This document shows, piece after piece, positions 25,089-33,289 of a DNA stretch of 43,287 nucleotides. Numbering within the stretch: position 1 is the stretch's first letter; the number at the start of each line of letters is the position of its first letter. Under the pieces are notes generated by a model that saw nothing but the letters and a program-made list of their open reading frames with translations, searched no databases and was not told the DNA's origin. The stretch is from a virus. The translations under genes and the position numbers were made by a program. Location: positions 1 to 43,287 of the IMG/VR virus record IMGVR_UViG_3300044997_001403, one strand, 5' to 3'.

Positions 25089-26249
25089 TTATTTTTTAAG
25101 TATCAACTTGTACTTAGGTTTTGTACTCGGAATCAAAAGCAACTCTTGGCACGAAACCATATGAGCAAGAACTGCATCAAGTTCTTGTGTTGTTGCGTTT
25201 GTGAATGTTAATTTTCTGATGACATTGGCTGGCAAAGTGTGGTCATTTGCAGCACGCAAAAGGTCGATGATGATTTTACGTACACCGTTTAGAGGATTTC
25301 TTCCAACGCCTTCAAAGACTTCATTTAAGTGTTCTTCTACCTTTTTGAGAATGACATCAGCTTGGGTTAGGTATTTTACATCTAAATAAAGTTCGTTTTG
25401 TTCTGCAATACAGCAAAGCATTGCGACTTTAATTAGTTGAATATGCCTCGATTCCCACCAACCTCGAGTGTTGGGATTTTCTGGAATGGCCAAGGAGGTG
25501 TACCATTGAGAATACCAATCTAGACCTTCTTTAGTCCACTCAAACGCACCTTTGATTGTGGAGTGTAAAAACTCCAGCCTTTGAAGCATCTTCTTTTTTG
25601 CTTCGACCATTTCTGGTGTAATCATCGGCAAAGGTACTCGTGCGGCGCGGTCAGGAGTAAAGACAAAAACAGCACGCCGCGAAAAGCCACCAGAGATGAT
25701 GTCAGTGCGTAGGTTTGCTGTCATAAAGTCTGGAGTTGTACAGCCAAGAAGGTTTAGACACGGGTCTGGAATAATTTCAGTTCCACGTCTGATGGTTGAA
25801 TAAACAAACTTGCGTTCATCATAGATTGCGGTTAAAAACGAAACCATGTTTTGTTGACTTGGGCCGAGAAGTTCAGACATCTCGCCAACACAAACAAAGA
25901 CTGGTGAAGTTGTAATTTCTTCAATTGGATTGAATGGGTCGGTGATGACTCTGGGATTTGCTACCATGTCACCGATTAAAGATTCACGTGAAAGTGAATC
26001 TGAACAAAGCTTTATGTCAGTGAAATGTTTGATCAGTTCTTTAACCGTAGCAATTGCTGTTGATTTTCGTGACCCAGGTGGAGCGACAAAGACTACATAC
26101 ATGTTTGGGAAAACGTCAAAGTATCCCATTTTTGTAGCAATCTTTTTACCAACAACAGCAGCAAGGGTTGAAAGCGCACCCCATTCATGAAAAATTGGTG
26201 CAACTTCGTTTCCTTTGGTGTAGGTTTTGTACTCTTCGATAAAATTCAT
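25089..26249 (-). CDS. DUF3987-like replicative helicase/primase ATPase
   Basis: A 386-residue P-loop ATPase. Walker A is APPGSRKST (about residues 56-64) and a probable Walker B is FVCVGEMSELLG (about 116-127). The early segment HEWGALSTLAAVVG and the later GFSRRAVFVF are typical of the DUF3987/primase C-terminal helicase group found in phages. It would unwind DNA at the fork. A winged-helix-like end lies at about 330-386. It is the last gene of the leftward block, overlapping the preceding one by 4 nt, and cooperates with the polymerase encoded upstream. No primase active site is visible. Confidence 0.75.
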   Translation of the reverse strand: MNFIEEYKTYTKGNEVAPIFHEWGALSTLAAVVGKKIATKMGYFDVFPNMYVVFVAPPGSRKSTAIATVKELIKHFTDIKLCSDSLSRESLIGDMVANPRVITDPFNPIEEITTSPVFVCVGEMSELLGPSQQNMVSFLTAIYDERKFVYSTIRRGTEIIPDPCLNLLGCTTPDFMTANLRTDIISGGFSRRAVFVFTPDRAARVPLPMITPEMVEAKKKMLQRLEFLHSTIKGAFEWTKEGLDWYSQWYTSLAIPENPNTRGWWESRHIQLIKVAMLCCIAEQNELYLDVKYLTQADVILKKVEEHLNEVFEGVGRNPLNGVRKIIIDLLRAANDHTLPANVIRKLTFTNATTQELDAVLAHMVSCQELLLIPSTKPKYKLILKK

Positions 26250-26485
26250 CTGTTAAAAGCATTGGTAAGGTCTGTGACTTTTTCTTTGGCCATGTTTCTC
26301 AAGAGAATAGTTATTGCTTCCTCGGCAAGAACAGCGACGCCGGAGTTTCCTCTTGCAACTTCTTCAGCGTATTTTCTGTTTTCTGTTTGAAACAGAACTT
26401 TTGCGCCTTTTGTGTGAAGCAAGCTTGTTCCGTCTTTGTTTAGAACAACGTAGATTTTGTTACCGTTTTTTAATTTAAGTGCCAT
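26246..26485 (-). CDS. Small hypothetical protein
   Basis: A 79-residue protein with a beta-rich first half (LKNGNKIYVVLNKDG) and a helical second half. It overlaps its neighbours by 4 and 11 nt, in an operon with the helicase and polymerase genes. No family is recognised. Confidence 0.6.
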   Translation of the reverse strand: MALKLKNGNKIYVVLNKDGTSLLHTKGAKVLFQTENRKYAEEVARGNSGVAVLAEEAITILLRNMAKEKVTDLTNAFNR

Positions 26486-26762
26486 GGTTTTGATTTGGGT
26501 TTGGATTAACAGGTTTATTGATGACGACGTTTATGCAAACATAGCAATATGGTTTTTCTTTATAAAGAACAAACTCATTTTCTAGTTTTTCGACTTCACA
26601 AAAACTACAGGTTTCTGTTTTTAATTCTTTTTTCGGTGACTCATGTGGTCTTGCTTTGAACCTAGCAACGTCATAAACACTGATAAGTGTATCACAACAA
26701 GGACAGGTCATGTGGAACGATTGAATAAAGCTTGCCATTGTTTGAGTTATGTTGTGTGACAT
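26475..26762 (-). CDS. Small zinc-ribbon protein
   Basis: A 95-residue protein with CPCC (about residue 20), CSFC (about 54) and CYVC (about 74), enough for one or two zinc sites. The ATG at 26762 is preferred to the TTG at 26771. The last two pairs enclose EVEKLENEFVLYKEKPY, a compact treble-clef or ribbon spacing. It may bind nucleic acid or a replication protein. It overlaps both neighbouring genes and follows another Cys-rich protein. Confidence 0.6.
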   Translation of the reverse strand: MSHNITQTMASFIQSFHMTCPCCDTLISVYDVARFKARPHESPKKELKTETCSFCEVEKLENEFVLYKEKPYCYVCINVVINKPVNPNPNQNHGT

Positions 26763-27049
26763 TCGGGACAAAAAGTTTGGGTTTCGTCTTTTTCGTTTTT
26801 AACTCGTTTCCAACCAAGCCAGTCGTAATGCTGGATTTTGTGACAATCTTGACAAGCGATTATTATTTTTTTGTCGACTAAGTTTTCACATTTTTCACAT
26901 TCGTCTTTAAGACAAAAGTAAACGTGCATCAACTCGTCGTGGCGACTTTCTACTGAGTGGAAAAGACTAGGTTCAAAGTCTCTTCGTCCATGTTGTTCAG
27001 ATGATGCGATACGTAGTACGTTTCGGTTTGGTTTTGGTTGTGTGCTCAT
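26747..27049 (-). CDS. Cys-rich zinc-binding protein, HNH-like outline possible
   Basis: A 100-residue protein with paired cysteines CEKC, CQDC and CPEC and several His residues (QHGRRDFE, SRHDELMH, KIQHYDW). The ACQDCHKIQHYDW segment could be a metal finger as seen in HNH-type endonucleases, but the HNH triad is not clear. It overlaps the polymerase stop by 4 nt. Metal binding is likely; activity is unknown. Confidence 0.6.
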   Translation of the reverse strand: MSTQPKPNRNVLRIASSEQHGRRDFEPSLFHSVESRHDELMHVYFCLKDECEKCENLVDKKIIIACQDCHKIQHYDWLGWKRVKNEKDETQTFCPECHTT

Positions 27050-29571
27050 TTTGTTTTTACACTATGTTTTAGTTCACCCCAAGAGGGGCCATATTTAGTT
27101 TCTACTCCAATCTTGACCCGAAGGCCATTGATTTCAAAAGGTTGGTCAAATGCTTCTTTGTTTAGTTCGGTAAAGAGTTCAAGCTGATCTTTGGGAAACA
27201 TACCAAAAATTGCATCATGAATTGGAAGTCTTATGTCAACTATAAGGCTTCCATCTTTTCTTTTGTTTTTTGGGCTGTTGAAAAAATGAACTGCTGCACG
27301 ATTGGTGATCCAAGTGGTGTTGAATTGTGGAGTAGAGGCAAGACATTCTTTTAGAGTGCCAGGAACAACGCCAAATTTAGTCGGACCAGATGGGTGAATT
27401 CGATTAAAAAATGAGCGTTTAAGTCCAGAAGCATAAGTAATTTTACCTGCTGATAGAAGCTGATTTGCAAAGTGCTTTTTTCTTTCAACTACACCGGGAT
27501 AGCGTGAAGTGTAAAGATTGCGTAAAGCAGAACAAACTTTGATGTCTGTTAAAATTGCACTGCCGTTGGCTTTGTAAGTATCTCTAATAAGAAGCGACTG
27601 AACTGTAGGATCAGTCATATCGTAGTTTGTACCGTGTTGAATTCTTTTTGCAGTGATGTAAAATGGATGGTCTTTGGAAACTCTTTTTGTTGCCTCAAGT
27701 AAATCTTTTCTTGAAGCTTTTAGCCAATTTGCACCTTCTAAATAAGCAAGACATACAATTTTGGCTGGTTTTAACCCATAGGCAAAATCATCCCACATGG
27801 TTGGATCGCCAAGTAGATAACATTCTGCCGCAACGGTTACACCGTCTGCACCTTCAAGGTCGCTTTGGAAACACCATTGGTCGTCTGGGTTGTCAGGAAT
27901 GAAAATGTAACGATAACGTGGGGTTGCAGTTTGTAAGTTGTAACCTTTGTTAAGCAAAGACTTTGAACAAGATGTACGAATCGTTTCAGTGCCAGCTGGG
28001 TTAAGGCTGCAACGAATGAAACCGTCATCGTCGATTGGAGCTTCTAAGGCTTCTAGTTCAGTGTCAACTGTTCTGATGGCTAGAAGGGTTCTGAGTAAAA
28101 CCTCTTCTCCTGTTGGTTTTATTAACAGGTTTAACAAAGCAAGTTGATTGCAAGAAAGAGCAGTTTCGTCTTTATCTTTGTTGTATTGAGTCTGTTCCGG
28201 CAATCCCAAATCTTTGTACAAAAAGTCTTGCAGCTGGGCCGATGAGTTGATGTTAATCGCTAACCTTGACTGGAAGAAGATTTCACCAAAAAAGACAGTT
28301 GGTAATTTTTCACGAAGATTGGTTGTAAATAAATTTGCAAGAGTTTCAACTGCTTCTTGAAACGGTTTTTTGACACAAGAAACTAAAGCAAGCAAAGTCG
28401 TCGGACAAATGCTTTTCTTTAATCCCCAGTTTTTATGTAGCTTTTGCACTAAAGCTTTTTCAAGCGATGGGTGGTTGATAAGTTCAGCGCATTCATCACT
28501 TGTCAAAACGCCGAGAAGAAAGTAATAAAAACTTCTAAGATATCTTGCGTTTGTTACAGCTTTTTGTCTAGCTTGAGTGTTGAGTCTTATACCCTTCAAC
28601 TGAACATAGACAACAAACTCACCAACTTTCAACATAAAAGCCATGAATTTCTTTTCATCCTCACTCATCATTGCTTGTTGAGCTTTAGCGACTTGCCAAG
28701 GGTAAATTGTGTCTCGACCTGCATATTGTAGTGTGTCTGTTCCAATTTGATGTTTCCAAGGCGGAACGTTAAGCCACAAAGAAACCACAAATCCAAGATT
28801 CATTTCAAACTCTGGATAAAGCATTCGCTGTGCATACATGGTGTCCCAGTACATTCCTTGAACTGCGATGCCGTGATTAAGTAGAACAGAACAATCATAA
28901 GTGTGATTGTGCATGATTTTTTTGATCTTTGGGTTTTGCAAAACCTTTGCAGAATACAACCAAAAAGCACACTCGTCTTCAATACACATTGAAGGCATGG
29001 TGTCGTTGTTGAGTCCAACAACCACTGCACGTCGACCGTTATCACAGAGTGAAAGAACAGTCATGTTATTCACATAACCTTCTATGTCAACACAAAGTAA
29101 AACCTCTTCATCTCTTTCAGCAGCTGAGATAAGTGATTCACAATAAACAATGTACTGGTCAATCGTCGGGTTCGTCAAGACTTGCGGAACTTCACACGAA
29201 AACGGACGAAGCACTTTTGACAAGTGAGTAGACATCACGATTCGGTCAGAATAAACTTTTCTGATGTGTTCAAAGTCGTAGGTAAAAAGAACTGTGAAAT
29301 CAGCTAAAAGTGCACTTTGATTTCCTACCTCAAATTGAGTTCCAATAAAAGCTTTGGTTTGTACTTCACCTAAAGCTTTTTTTGCAAGCTTTAGACCCAA
29401 GATGATTACAAACCAATCTTTTGGATTGATTGTTTCAAAGATTTTTTTACTAAACAACAAATGTTCGTGCACAAAAATAACGTAAGTCCCAACGGGAAGT
29501 CGAGACATTACGTATTTTTTCTCTCCTTCTGACACATATTCGTCAGAGAAAACAACAACGTTTTTAGTCAT
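27046..29571 (-). CDS. DNA polymerase, family A with 3'-5' exonuclease
   Basis: The 841-residue replicative polymerase. The exonuclease shows VDIEG (D162, E164), HNHTYD (to D226) and YAGRDTIYP (D287). In the polymerase domain, NLQTATPRYRYIFIP precedes motif A (SDLEGADG, D571), motif B KRIQHGTNYDM (about 642-652) and motif C IHDA (D786). Motif C has Ala where most family members have Glu (HDE), and motif A has Asp where Glu is usual. Residues 1-140 are an extra N-terminal part that faintly resembles a uracil-DNA glycosylase C-terminal half (INPKDWFVIILGLKLAKKAL). No 5'-3' exonuclease is present. Palindrome site 4 lies inside the gene. Confidence 0.9.
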   Translation of the reverse strand: MTKNVVVFSDEYVSEGEKKYVMSRLPVGTYVIFVHEHLLFSKKIFETINPKDWFVIILGLKLAKKALGEVQTKAFIGTQFEVGNQSALLADFTVLFTYDFEHIRKVYSDRIVMSTHLSKVLRPFSCEVPQVLTNPTIDQYIVYCESLISAAERDEEVLLCVDIEGYVNNMTVLSLCDNGRRAVVVGLNNDTMPSMCIEDECAFWLYSAKVLQNPKIKKIMHNHTYDCSVLLNHGIAVQGMYWDTMYAQRMLYPEFEMNLGFVVSLWLNVPPWKHQIGTDTLQYAGRDTIYPWQVAKAQQAMMSEDEKKFMAFMLKVGEFVVYVQLKGIRLNTQARQKAVTNARYLRSFYYFLLGVLTSDECAELINHPSLEKALVQKLHKNWGLKKSICPTTLLALVSCVKKPFQEAVETLANLFTTNLREKLPTVFFGEIFFQSRLAININSSAQLQDFLYKDLGLPEQTQYNKDKDETALSCNQLALLNLLIKPTGEEVLLRTLLAIRTVDTELEALEAPIDDDGFIRCSLNPAGTETIRTSCSKSLLNKGYNLQTATPRYRYIFIPDNPDDQWCFQSDLEGADGVTVAAECYLLGDPTMWDDFAYGLKPAKIVCLAYLEGANWLKASRKDLLEATKRVSKDHPFYITAKRIQHGTNYDMTDPTVQSLLIRDTYKANGSAILTDIKVCSALRNLYTSRYPGVVERKKHFANQLLSAGKITYASGLKRSFFNRIHPSGPTKFGVVPGTLKECLASTPQFNTTWITNRAAVHFFNSPKNKRKDGSLIVDIRLPIHDAIFGMFPKDQLELFTELNKEAFDQPFEINGLRVKIGVETKYGPSWGELKHSVKTK
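28245..28276. promoter_or_regulatory. Palindrome site 4, inside the polymerase gene
   Basis: Thirty-two nt match the noncoding site 1 region (179-210) at 27 positions, including the flanking GACTGGAAG outside the dyad. The core GTTAATCGCTAAC is identical to site 3. Matching flanks make coincidence less likely. The strand encodes QSRLAININ in the polymerase. Confidence 0.45.
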
Positions 29572-29737
29572 TTGCTTTGGAATAAAATGCTGATTGAAGG
29601 TTGAAGTCTAGGTCGTGAAAAGCACAAGTGTACGTGACTTTTGGGCTTTGCACTTCGACTGGACCTAGCGGTTGGCCAAAACAAAATTTAACAGTAAAGG
29701 TAAGTACACCAATTTGAATTACAATTTTCTTTATCAT
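29564..29737 (-). CDS. Small hypothetical protein between methyltransferase and polymerase genes
   Basis: A 57-residue ORF fills what would otherwise be a 162-nt gap. Its ATG at 29737 overlaps the ParB-methyltransferase stop as ATGA, and its stop lies 8 nt inside the polymerase gene. Such precise coupling on both sides argues that it is translated. The sequence begins MIKKIVIQIGVLTFTVKF and continues with GPVEVQSPKV, suggesting beta strands. No family is recognised. Confidence 0.6.
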   Translation of the reverse strand: MIKKIVIQIGVLTFTVKFCFGQPLGPVEVQSPKVTYTCAFHDLDFNLQSAFYSKAND

Positions 29738-31287
29738 AAAACTTGATCTGACAGAAGACCAAAATCTGCTGGTTCGTGAATGACTGATTGTTTGTTTTGA
29801 ATTAGAATAAACAATTCAACCGCTTGTTGGAGTCGAAACTCTCCACGTGTATAGACATCAGGTTCGAGTTCAATACCATAGACATAAAATCCATGTTTTA
29901 TTCCGGCAAAAACTATAGACCCTGTTCCTGCAAAAGGGTCAAGGATGAAAGCGTTTTTGGAGAAAAAATTTTCCAAAATCCACTTTGAAGCATCAATAGG
30001 TTTAGAAAAAGGGTGTTCAAAGTTATTTCTTGCCTGTCCCCATTCATGTGAAGTGTAAATCGAACTCGCCATCGGTTGCATGAGCGTTGCACCGGGTTTT
30101 CTGGCAACAAGTAGAAATTCATAGTTTTTAGTCGAATTCACATTTGCTTGTTGATTTCTGGCGTTAGGTTTCACCACAATCAAAGGCCAGCGTTGGACGT
30201 TGAAACCAGCGTTAACACATTCGTTTGCTAGAAAAATAAACTTTTCAGGATCACACCATTGAATGAAAAAACCCTTTGGACGGATGACGCGAAAAGCGAG
30301 GTGAGGTAAAATCTGTAAAGTTTTCAAAGCTTTTTCCTCGTCGTGGTTTTCGAGAATAGCGTTAAAGACTTCTGAGTGGCCAGGAACTGTGTTGGTTTGA
30401 GTTATATTATCAAGATCAATGCCGTAAGGTGGGTCGGTGTAAATTCCATCAATACACTCAACTGGCAAATCCGCTAACATTTTAAGCGAATCGCCTTGGG
30501 TGTAGCGGCGACCGACTACATTCATCGCTAAAGGTGGTTTGCGTTGTTGAGATTCAGTTGGAACCAATTTTGGCTTTGGCTGAGGTGCGGGTTCACTGTC
30601 GTCTAGAATGTGGTCAACTTCTATGATTTCTGGTTGAATAAGACCTGTTGCAATTTCAGTTTTTTCTGCATTCTCAACTGCCTCTTTAAGCGCATTGTTG
30701 GTTGTGTTGTTTGCACCGGGTGTGGGTTGGTTTGACTTTCTAAGAAAAAGCAATCTTTGCTCTGCTTTTAGTTCGATTTCTGCCAACATTGCTACCGTTC
30801 CGGCAGAAATTGACTCCGCTGTTGCTGCTGGAGAGTTTGGATTTTTTTCAATGTATTCAGCAAGTGGCAGAATTTGAGAAATACGACCACGGGTTTTGCC
30901 AACCCAATTGCCAAAGGTTTCGTGGGTCCATTTTTCGCCCTTCAAAGCACAAGCTCTTTTTTTAATTTTGAAAAGGTGCAAATAGCCAAGAATTTGTTCT
31001 TGCCAAGTTAAAGGCTCTCGACAAACATTTTCATCAATCTCCATTGCAATTTTTTGCTCTGGAGTTAAATCTTCTCTCTGAACACAAACGATTTCTTCCC
31101 AAGAAAGTTCTACTGCTGCAGTGTATCGACGACCACCACAAACAACTACATTGTCAGCAGTGATAACGATGGGTTGAATTTGACCGTGTTGAACAAGGGA
31201 CTGTTTGAGGATATCTAGATTATCATAAAGTTTCCGCAGACGTGCGGAAAGCGTGAGGTCTTTAAGGCGTTTGGTAATAAGTTTCAT
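29734..31287 (-). CDS. ParB-like domain fused to beta-class DNA methyltransferase
   Basis: A 517-residue fusion. Residues about 1-110 resemble a ParB/Srx N-terminal domain (HGQIQPIVI at 34-42, GGRRYTAAVEL at 51-61) and 110-180 a helix-turn-helix region. Residues about 180-250 are a linker. The C-terminal half has the methyltransferase order motif IV DPPY (285-288) before motif I DPFAGTGS (450-457), so it is a beta-class enzyme; DPPY favours N6-adenine. It may protect phage DNA from host restriction or mark it. Target sequence cannot be read from here. Confidence 0.88.
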   Translation of the reverse strand: MKLITKRLKDLTLSARLRKLYDNLDILKQSLVQHGQIQPIVITADNVVVCGGRRYTAAVELSWEEIVCVQREDLTPEQKIAMEIDENVCREPLTWQEQILGYLHLFKIKKRACALKGEKWTHETFGNWVGKTRGRISQILPLAEYIEKNPNSPAATAESISAGTVAMLAEIELKAEQRLLFLRKSNQPTPGANNTTNNALKEAVENAEKTEIATGLIQPEIIEVDHILDDSEPAPQPKPKLVPTESQQRKPPLAMNVVGRRYTQGDSLKMLADLPVECIDGIYTDPPYGIDLDNITQTNTVPGHSEVFNAILENHDEEKALKTLQILPHLAFRVIRPKGFFIQWCDPEKFIFLANECVNAGFNVQRWPLIVVKPNARNQQANVNSTKNYEFLLVARKPGATLMQPMASSIYTSHEWGQARNNFEHPFSKPIDASKWILENFFSKNAFILDPFAGTGSIVFAGIKHGFYVYGIELEPDVYTRGEFRLQQAVELFILIQNKQSVIHEPADFGLLSDQVL

Positions 31288-31289
31288 TT

Positions 31290-31646
31290 TTATAGTTTGT
31301 TCTTTTTATTTTGTCTAAATGCTTCTAATTTTTTTTGCCATTGTGCTGGTGGCACAGTATCATGTATAAGCTGCAATTTTATTAGTAATTTTTGATAAGC
31401 TTTTGCATTTGGAAAAAAATTTTCAATTAAATTTGGACAAGACCTGTTTTCCATGTCGGGTTTGTAAAGTTTTTTTGGAATTAAACACCCAAAGGCACAT
31501 TTTTTTCCACTTTTCGTTCTGTATTGACAGGTGTTTGTTTGTTTGTCTATTGCACGTTTGTTTTGTTTTAACAAATGTGCTGCAACAAATTCAAACACCT
31601 CTAAAGGAGAAAATTTGTTAATGTTTAGCAGTGTAATTCTTTTCAT
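31290..31646 (-). CDS. Hypothetical protein of a widespread phage family (KCAFGCLIP type)
   Basis: A 118-residue protein with EVFEFVAAHLLKQ at about 16-28, CQYRTKSGKKCAFGCLIP at about 40-57 and LQLIHD near the end. The C-x-Y-R...K-C-A-x-G-C-L-I-P pattern recurs in phage proteins of unknown function as far as I recall. Three or four Cys residues might bind a metal. It starts downstream of the strong terminator at 31671-31708, so read-through or a separate promoter is needed. Confidence 0.7.
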   Translation of the reverse strand: MKRITLLNINKFSPLEVFEFVAAHLLKQNKRAIDKQTNTCQYRTKSGKKCAFGCLIPKKLYKPDMENRSCPNLIENFFPNAKAYQKLLIKLQLIHDTVPPAQWQKKLEAFRQNKKNKL

Positions 31647-31670
31647 AAAAAAAAAAACAAAAAAAAAAGA

Positions 31671-31708
31671 GGGGGCACTTTGTATTTTTAGGTTTACAAA
31701 GTGCCCCC
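31671..31708 (-). terminator. Strong terminator after the SSB-like gene
   Basis: Read leftward, GGGGGCACTTTGT and ACAAAGTGCCCCC form a perfect 13-bp stem with a 12-nt loop. It is followed by a long T-rich tract. It closes the single-gene unit 31724-32275. Confidence 0.9.
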
Positions 31709-31723
31709 CAATTAGTTTATGTT

Positions 31724-32275
31724 TTAGCCCAAGAAGCTGTCGATTTGGTTCGACTCTTCGTAACCACCTTTAGCCGGGTTCAAACGAACCTTGACTTTTG
31801 TTCTCCGACCAGCACAGTTAGGCAAAGTGGACTTGTCCAGAACAATGTTGGGGTCTTTGAACACCGCGTTGGTGAACAGCTTCAAACGCCGCAGAATCTC
31901 GTTGCGAGAATAACGCGGTGTTTCTTGAATCGACAAACGCCAAGTACCGGGTAGCTTCTCATGAAAGCGACCGCAGTCATCGGTAACGTCGATAAACGAG
32001 TAGCTGACAACCAGCATCTTGTTGCCAGTTGTTTTCGCAATGGCAATTTCAGCTTTTTCAATATCAATCATTGCGATTGAATTGTCAGGCAACAACGGAG
32101 GACGAGTGGAAACACCAGTCAAGTCGATGGTTTCACCGTCAAACACCGAAGTGATGTCGGATGAAGTGTCGTCGACTGGAGCCTCGCCGTGGTGGTTTGG
32201 CACGTCTTGTGCACCCCAATCAGGTGCTGGTGCTGGTGTTGCTTCTGTTGTTGGGTTTTTCAGTTCGTCTTGCAT
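31724..32275 (-). CDS. Putative single-stranded DNA-binding protein (DUF669-like outline)
   Basis: A 183-residue protein. Residues 1-65 are acidic and disordered; about 66-165 have a beta-rich, OB-like arrangement (AIAKTTGNKMLVVSYSFID, then TWRLSIQETP) with a helix (RRLKLFTNAVF). The end is SNQIDSFLG, which carries the tail motif shared by four other leftward proteins. Phage SSB-like proteins of the DUF669 type have a comparable size and layout. The gene has its own tandem-hairpin leader and a strong terminator, suggesting high expression, as expected for SSB. The call is tentative. Confidence 0.55.
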   Translation of the reverse strand: MQDELKNPTTEATPAPAPDWGAQDVPNHHGEAPVDDTSSDITSVFDGETIDLTGVSTRPPLLPDNSIAMIDIEKAEIAIAKTTGNKMLVVSYSFIDVTDDCGRFHEKLPGTWRLSIQETPRYSRNEILRRLKLFTNAVFKDPNIVLDKSTLPNCAGRRTKVKVRLNPAKGGYEESNQIDSFLG

Positions 32276-32352
32276 TTTGTTGTTTTGTTTTTTGTTTTGT
32301 TTTGTTTGAAGGAATATCCTTCCTACTGGAGAGAAAAAACTTTCTCTCCAGT
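32276..32352 (-). promoter_or_regulatory. Tandem-hairpin leader, copy A (before 31724-32275)
   Basis: Read leftward: hairpin one ACTGGAGAGAAAG...TTTCTCTCCAGT (32325-32352), hairpin two GAAGG/CCTTC (32308-32322), then a 32-nt A/C-rich spacer made of CAAAA-type repeats up to the ATG. It matches copies B and C in order, spacing and stem sequence. There is no Shine-Dalgarno. Confidence 0.75.
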
Positions 32353-32363
32353 TTGGAAAAAGA

Positions 32364-33131
32364 TTACGTCAAAGTGTCTTCGAGAGGAAGACCGAAGACT
32401 TGGGCTATGGTTTTATAATTAAACGTAATATCAGCTGGTACGTTTTGGTTTGTTGTACCAAGAGCTGCAAATTTATGCAACGGACGAGTACGCACTCGAT
32501 ACATCAGAGTTGGCGGCTTGCCGGGTTCTGTAGAAGGAACGTTTACGGTGTAACATTGCCAAACATTTTGAAACATTCCGCCGATGGAGTGTTTAAGTGC
32601 ACCGCTGATTCCAATTTCGATTGCATCCAAACTACCGTCCTCTTTCAAACGATGGTTTTCGTGAGCATTGACTACAAGATATTTTCCTTGCCCACGGATT
32701 AGGTTAAACAACCCACGCATGAGAACTGAAAAAGGTCGCCATGACGCTTGGTCCATGAGTTTAACTCCAGCATTAACAAGCTTGGTTGTACCGTTGATTG
32801 TTAAATGATCTTGAAGCGCATTGCCTAGTTCGGTAAGTGAATCAATGCCAATAGTTTTGATTCTCGGGTCTTTGCAAGCAGCATCAATTTTTCTCACCGC
32901 ATGTCGCCATCTTTCACTAACATCAACTGGATGGTCTTTGTCATCAGCAATGAGTCTGTCGTAAAAAAACTTTTTGTTCGGAAAGAAAGCTCTACCTGAG
33001 GAAAGTTTATCATCACAGTCGAGGATGTACAACCCTGGGAACTGCATGAGATTTACAGTTTTACCAGAAAAAGGCGGCCCTACCATGAGTAAACTAAACG
33101 GCTGAATTACTTCTTCTTTTGAGTCACGCAT
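32364..33131 (-). CDS. Sak4-like RecA-fold ATPase (AAA_24 type)
   Basis: A 255-residue P-loop protein with Walker A GPPFSGKT at 18-25 and a Walker B-like TIGIDSLTEL at about 93-102. The length and LYILDCDDK strand after Walker A fit phage AAA_24/Sak4 recombinases, which anneal or load recombination proteins with SSB. The neighbouring RecB/Cas4-like nuclease supports a two-gene recombination module (exonuclease with annealing ATPase). It starts 25 nt inside the small ORF 33107-33289. Confidence 0.78.
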   Translation of the reverse strand: MRDSKEEVIQPFSLLMVGPPFSGKTVNLMQFPGLYILDCDDKLSSGRAFFPNKKFFYDRLIADDKDHPVDVSERWRHAVRKIDAACKDPRIKTIGIDSLTELGNALQDHLTINGTTKLVNAGVKLMDQASWRPFSVLMRGLFNLIRGQGKYLVVNAHENHRLKEDGSLDAIEIGISGALKHSIGGMFQNVWQCYTVNVPSTEPGKPPTLMYRVRTRPLHKFAALGTTNQNVPADITFNYKTIAQVFGLPLEDTLT

Positions 33132-33289
33132 AGGTTGAAATGAATGGTTAGCTTGATTGTTAGTATTTGTTTGTCTTGTGGGTTTAGATTTGTTTGTTTA
33201 ACAAAGGTTAAAATGAGTGGTAAAGTTACCGAAGCGTTTTGGTTTGTTTCTACAAAAAGTTGGTATAGACTCAAAACACTTTGACTCAT
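33107..33289 (-). CDS. Small hypothetical protein coupled to the nuclease gene
   Basis: A 60-residue ORF whose ATG overlaps the stop of 33286-34383 as ATGA and which overlaps the ATPase start by 25 nt. It fills a gap of 154 nt. It is Leu/Thr/Gln-rich with a Lys tail. No family is recognised. The coupling is the main support. Confidence 0.5.
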   Translation of the reverse strand: MSQSVLSLYQLFVETNQNASVTLPLILTFVKQTNLNPQDKQILTIKLTIHFNLCVTQKKK

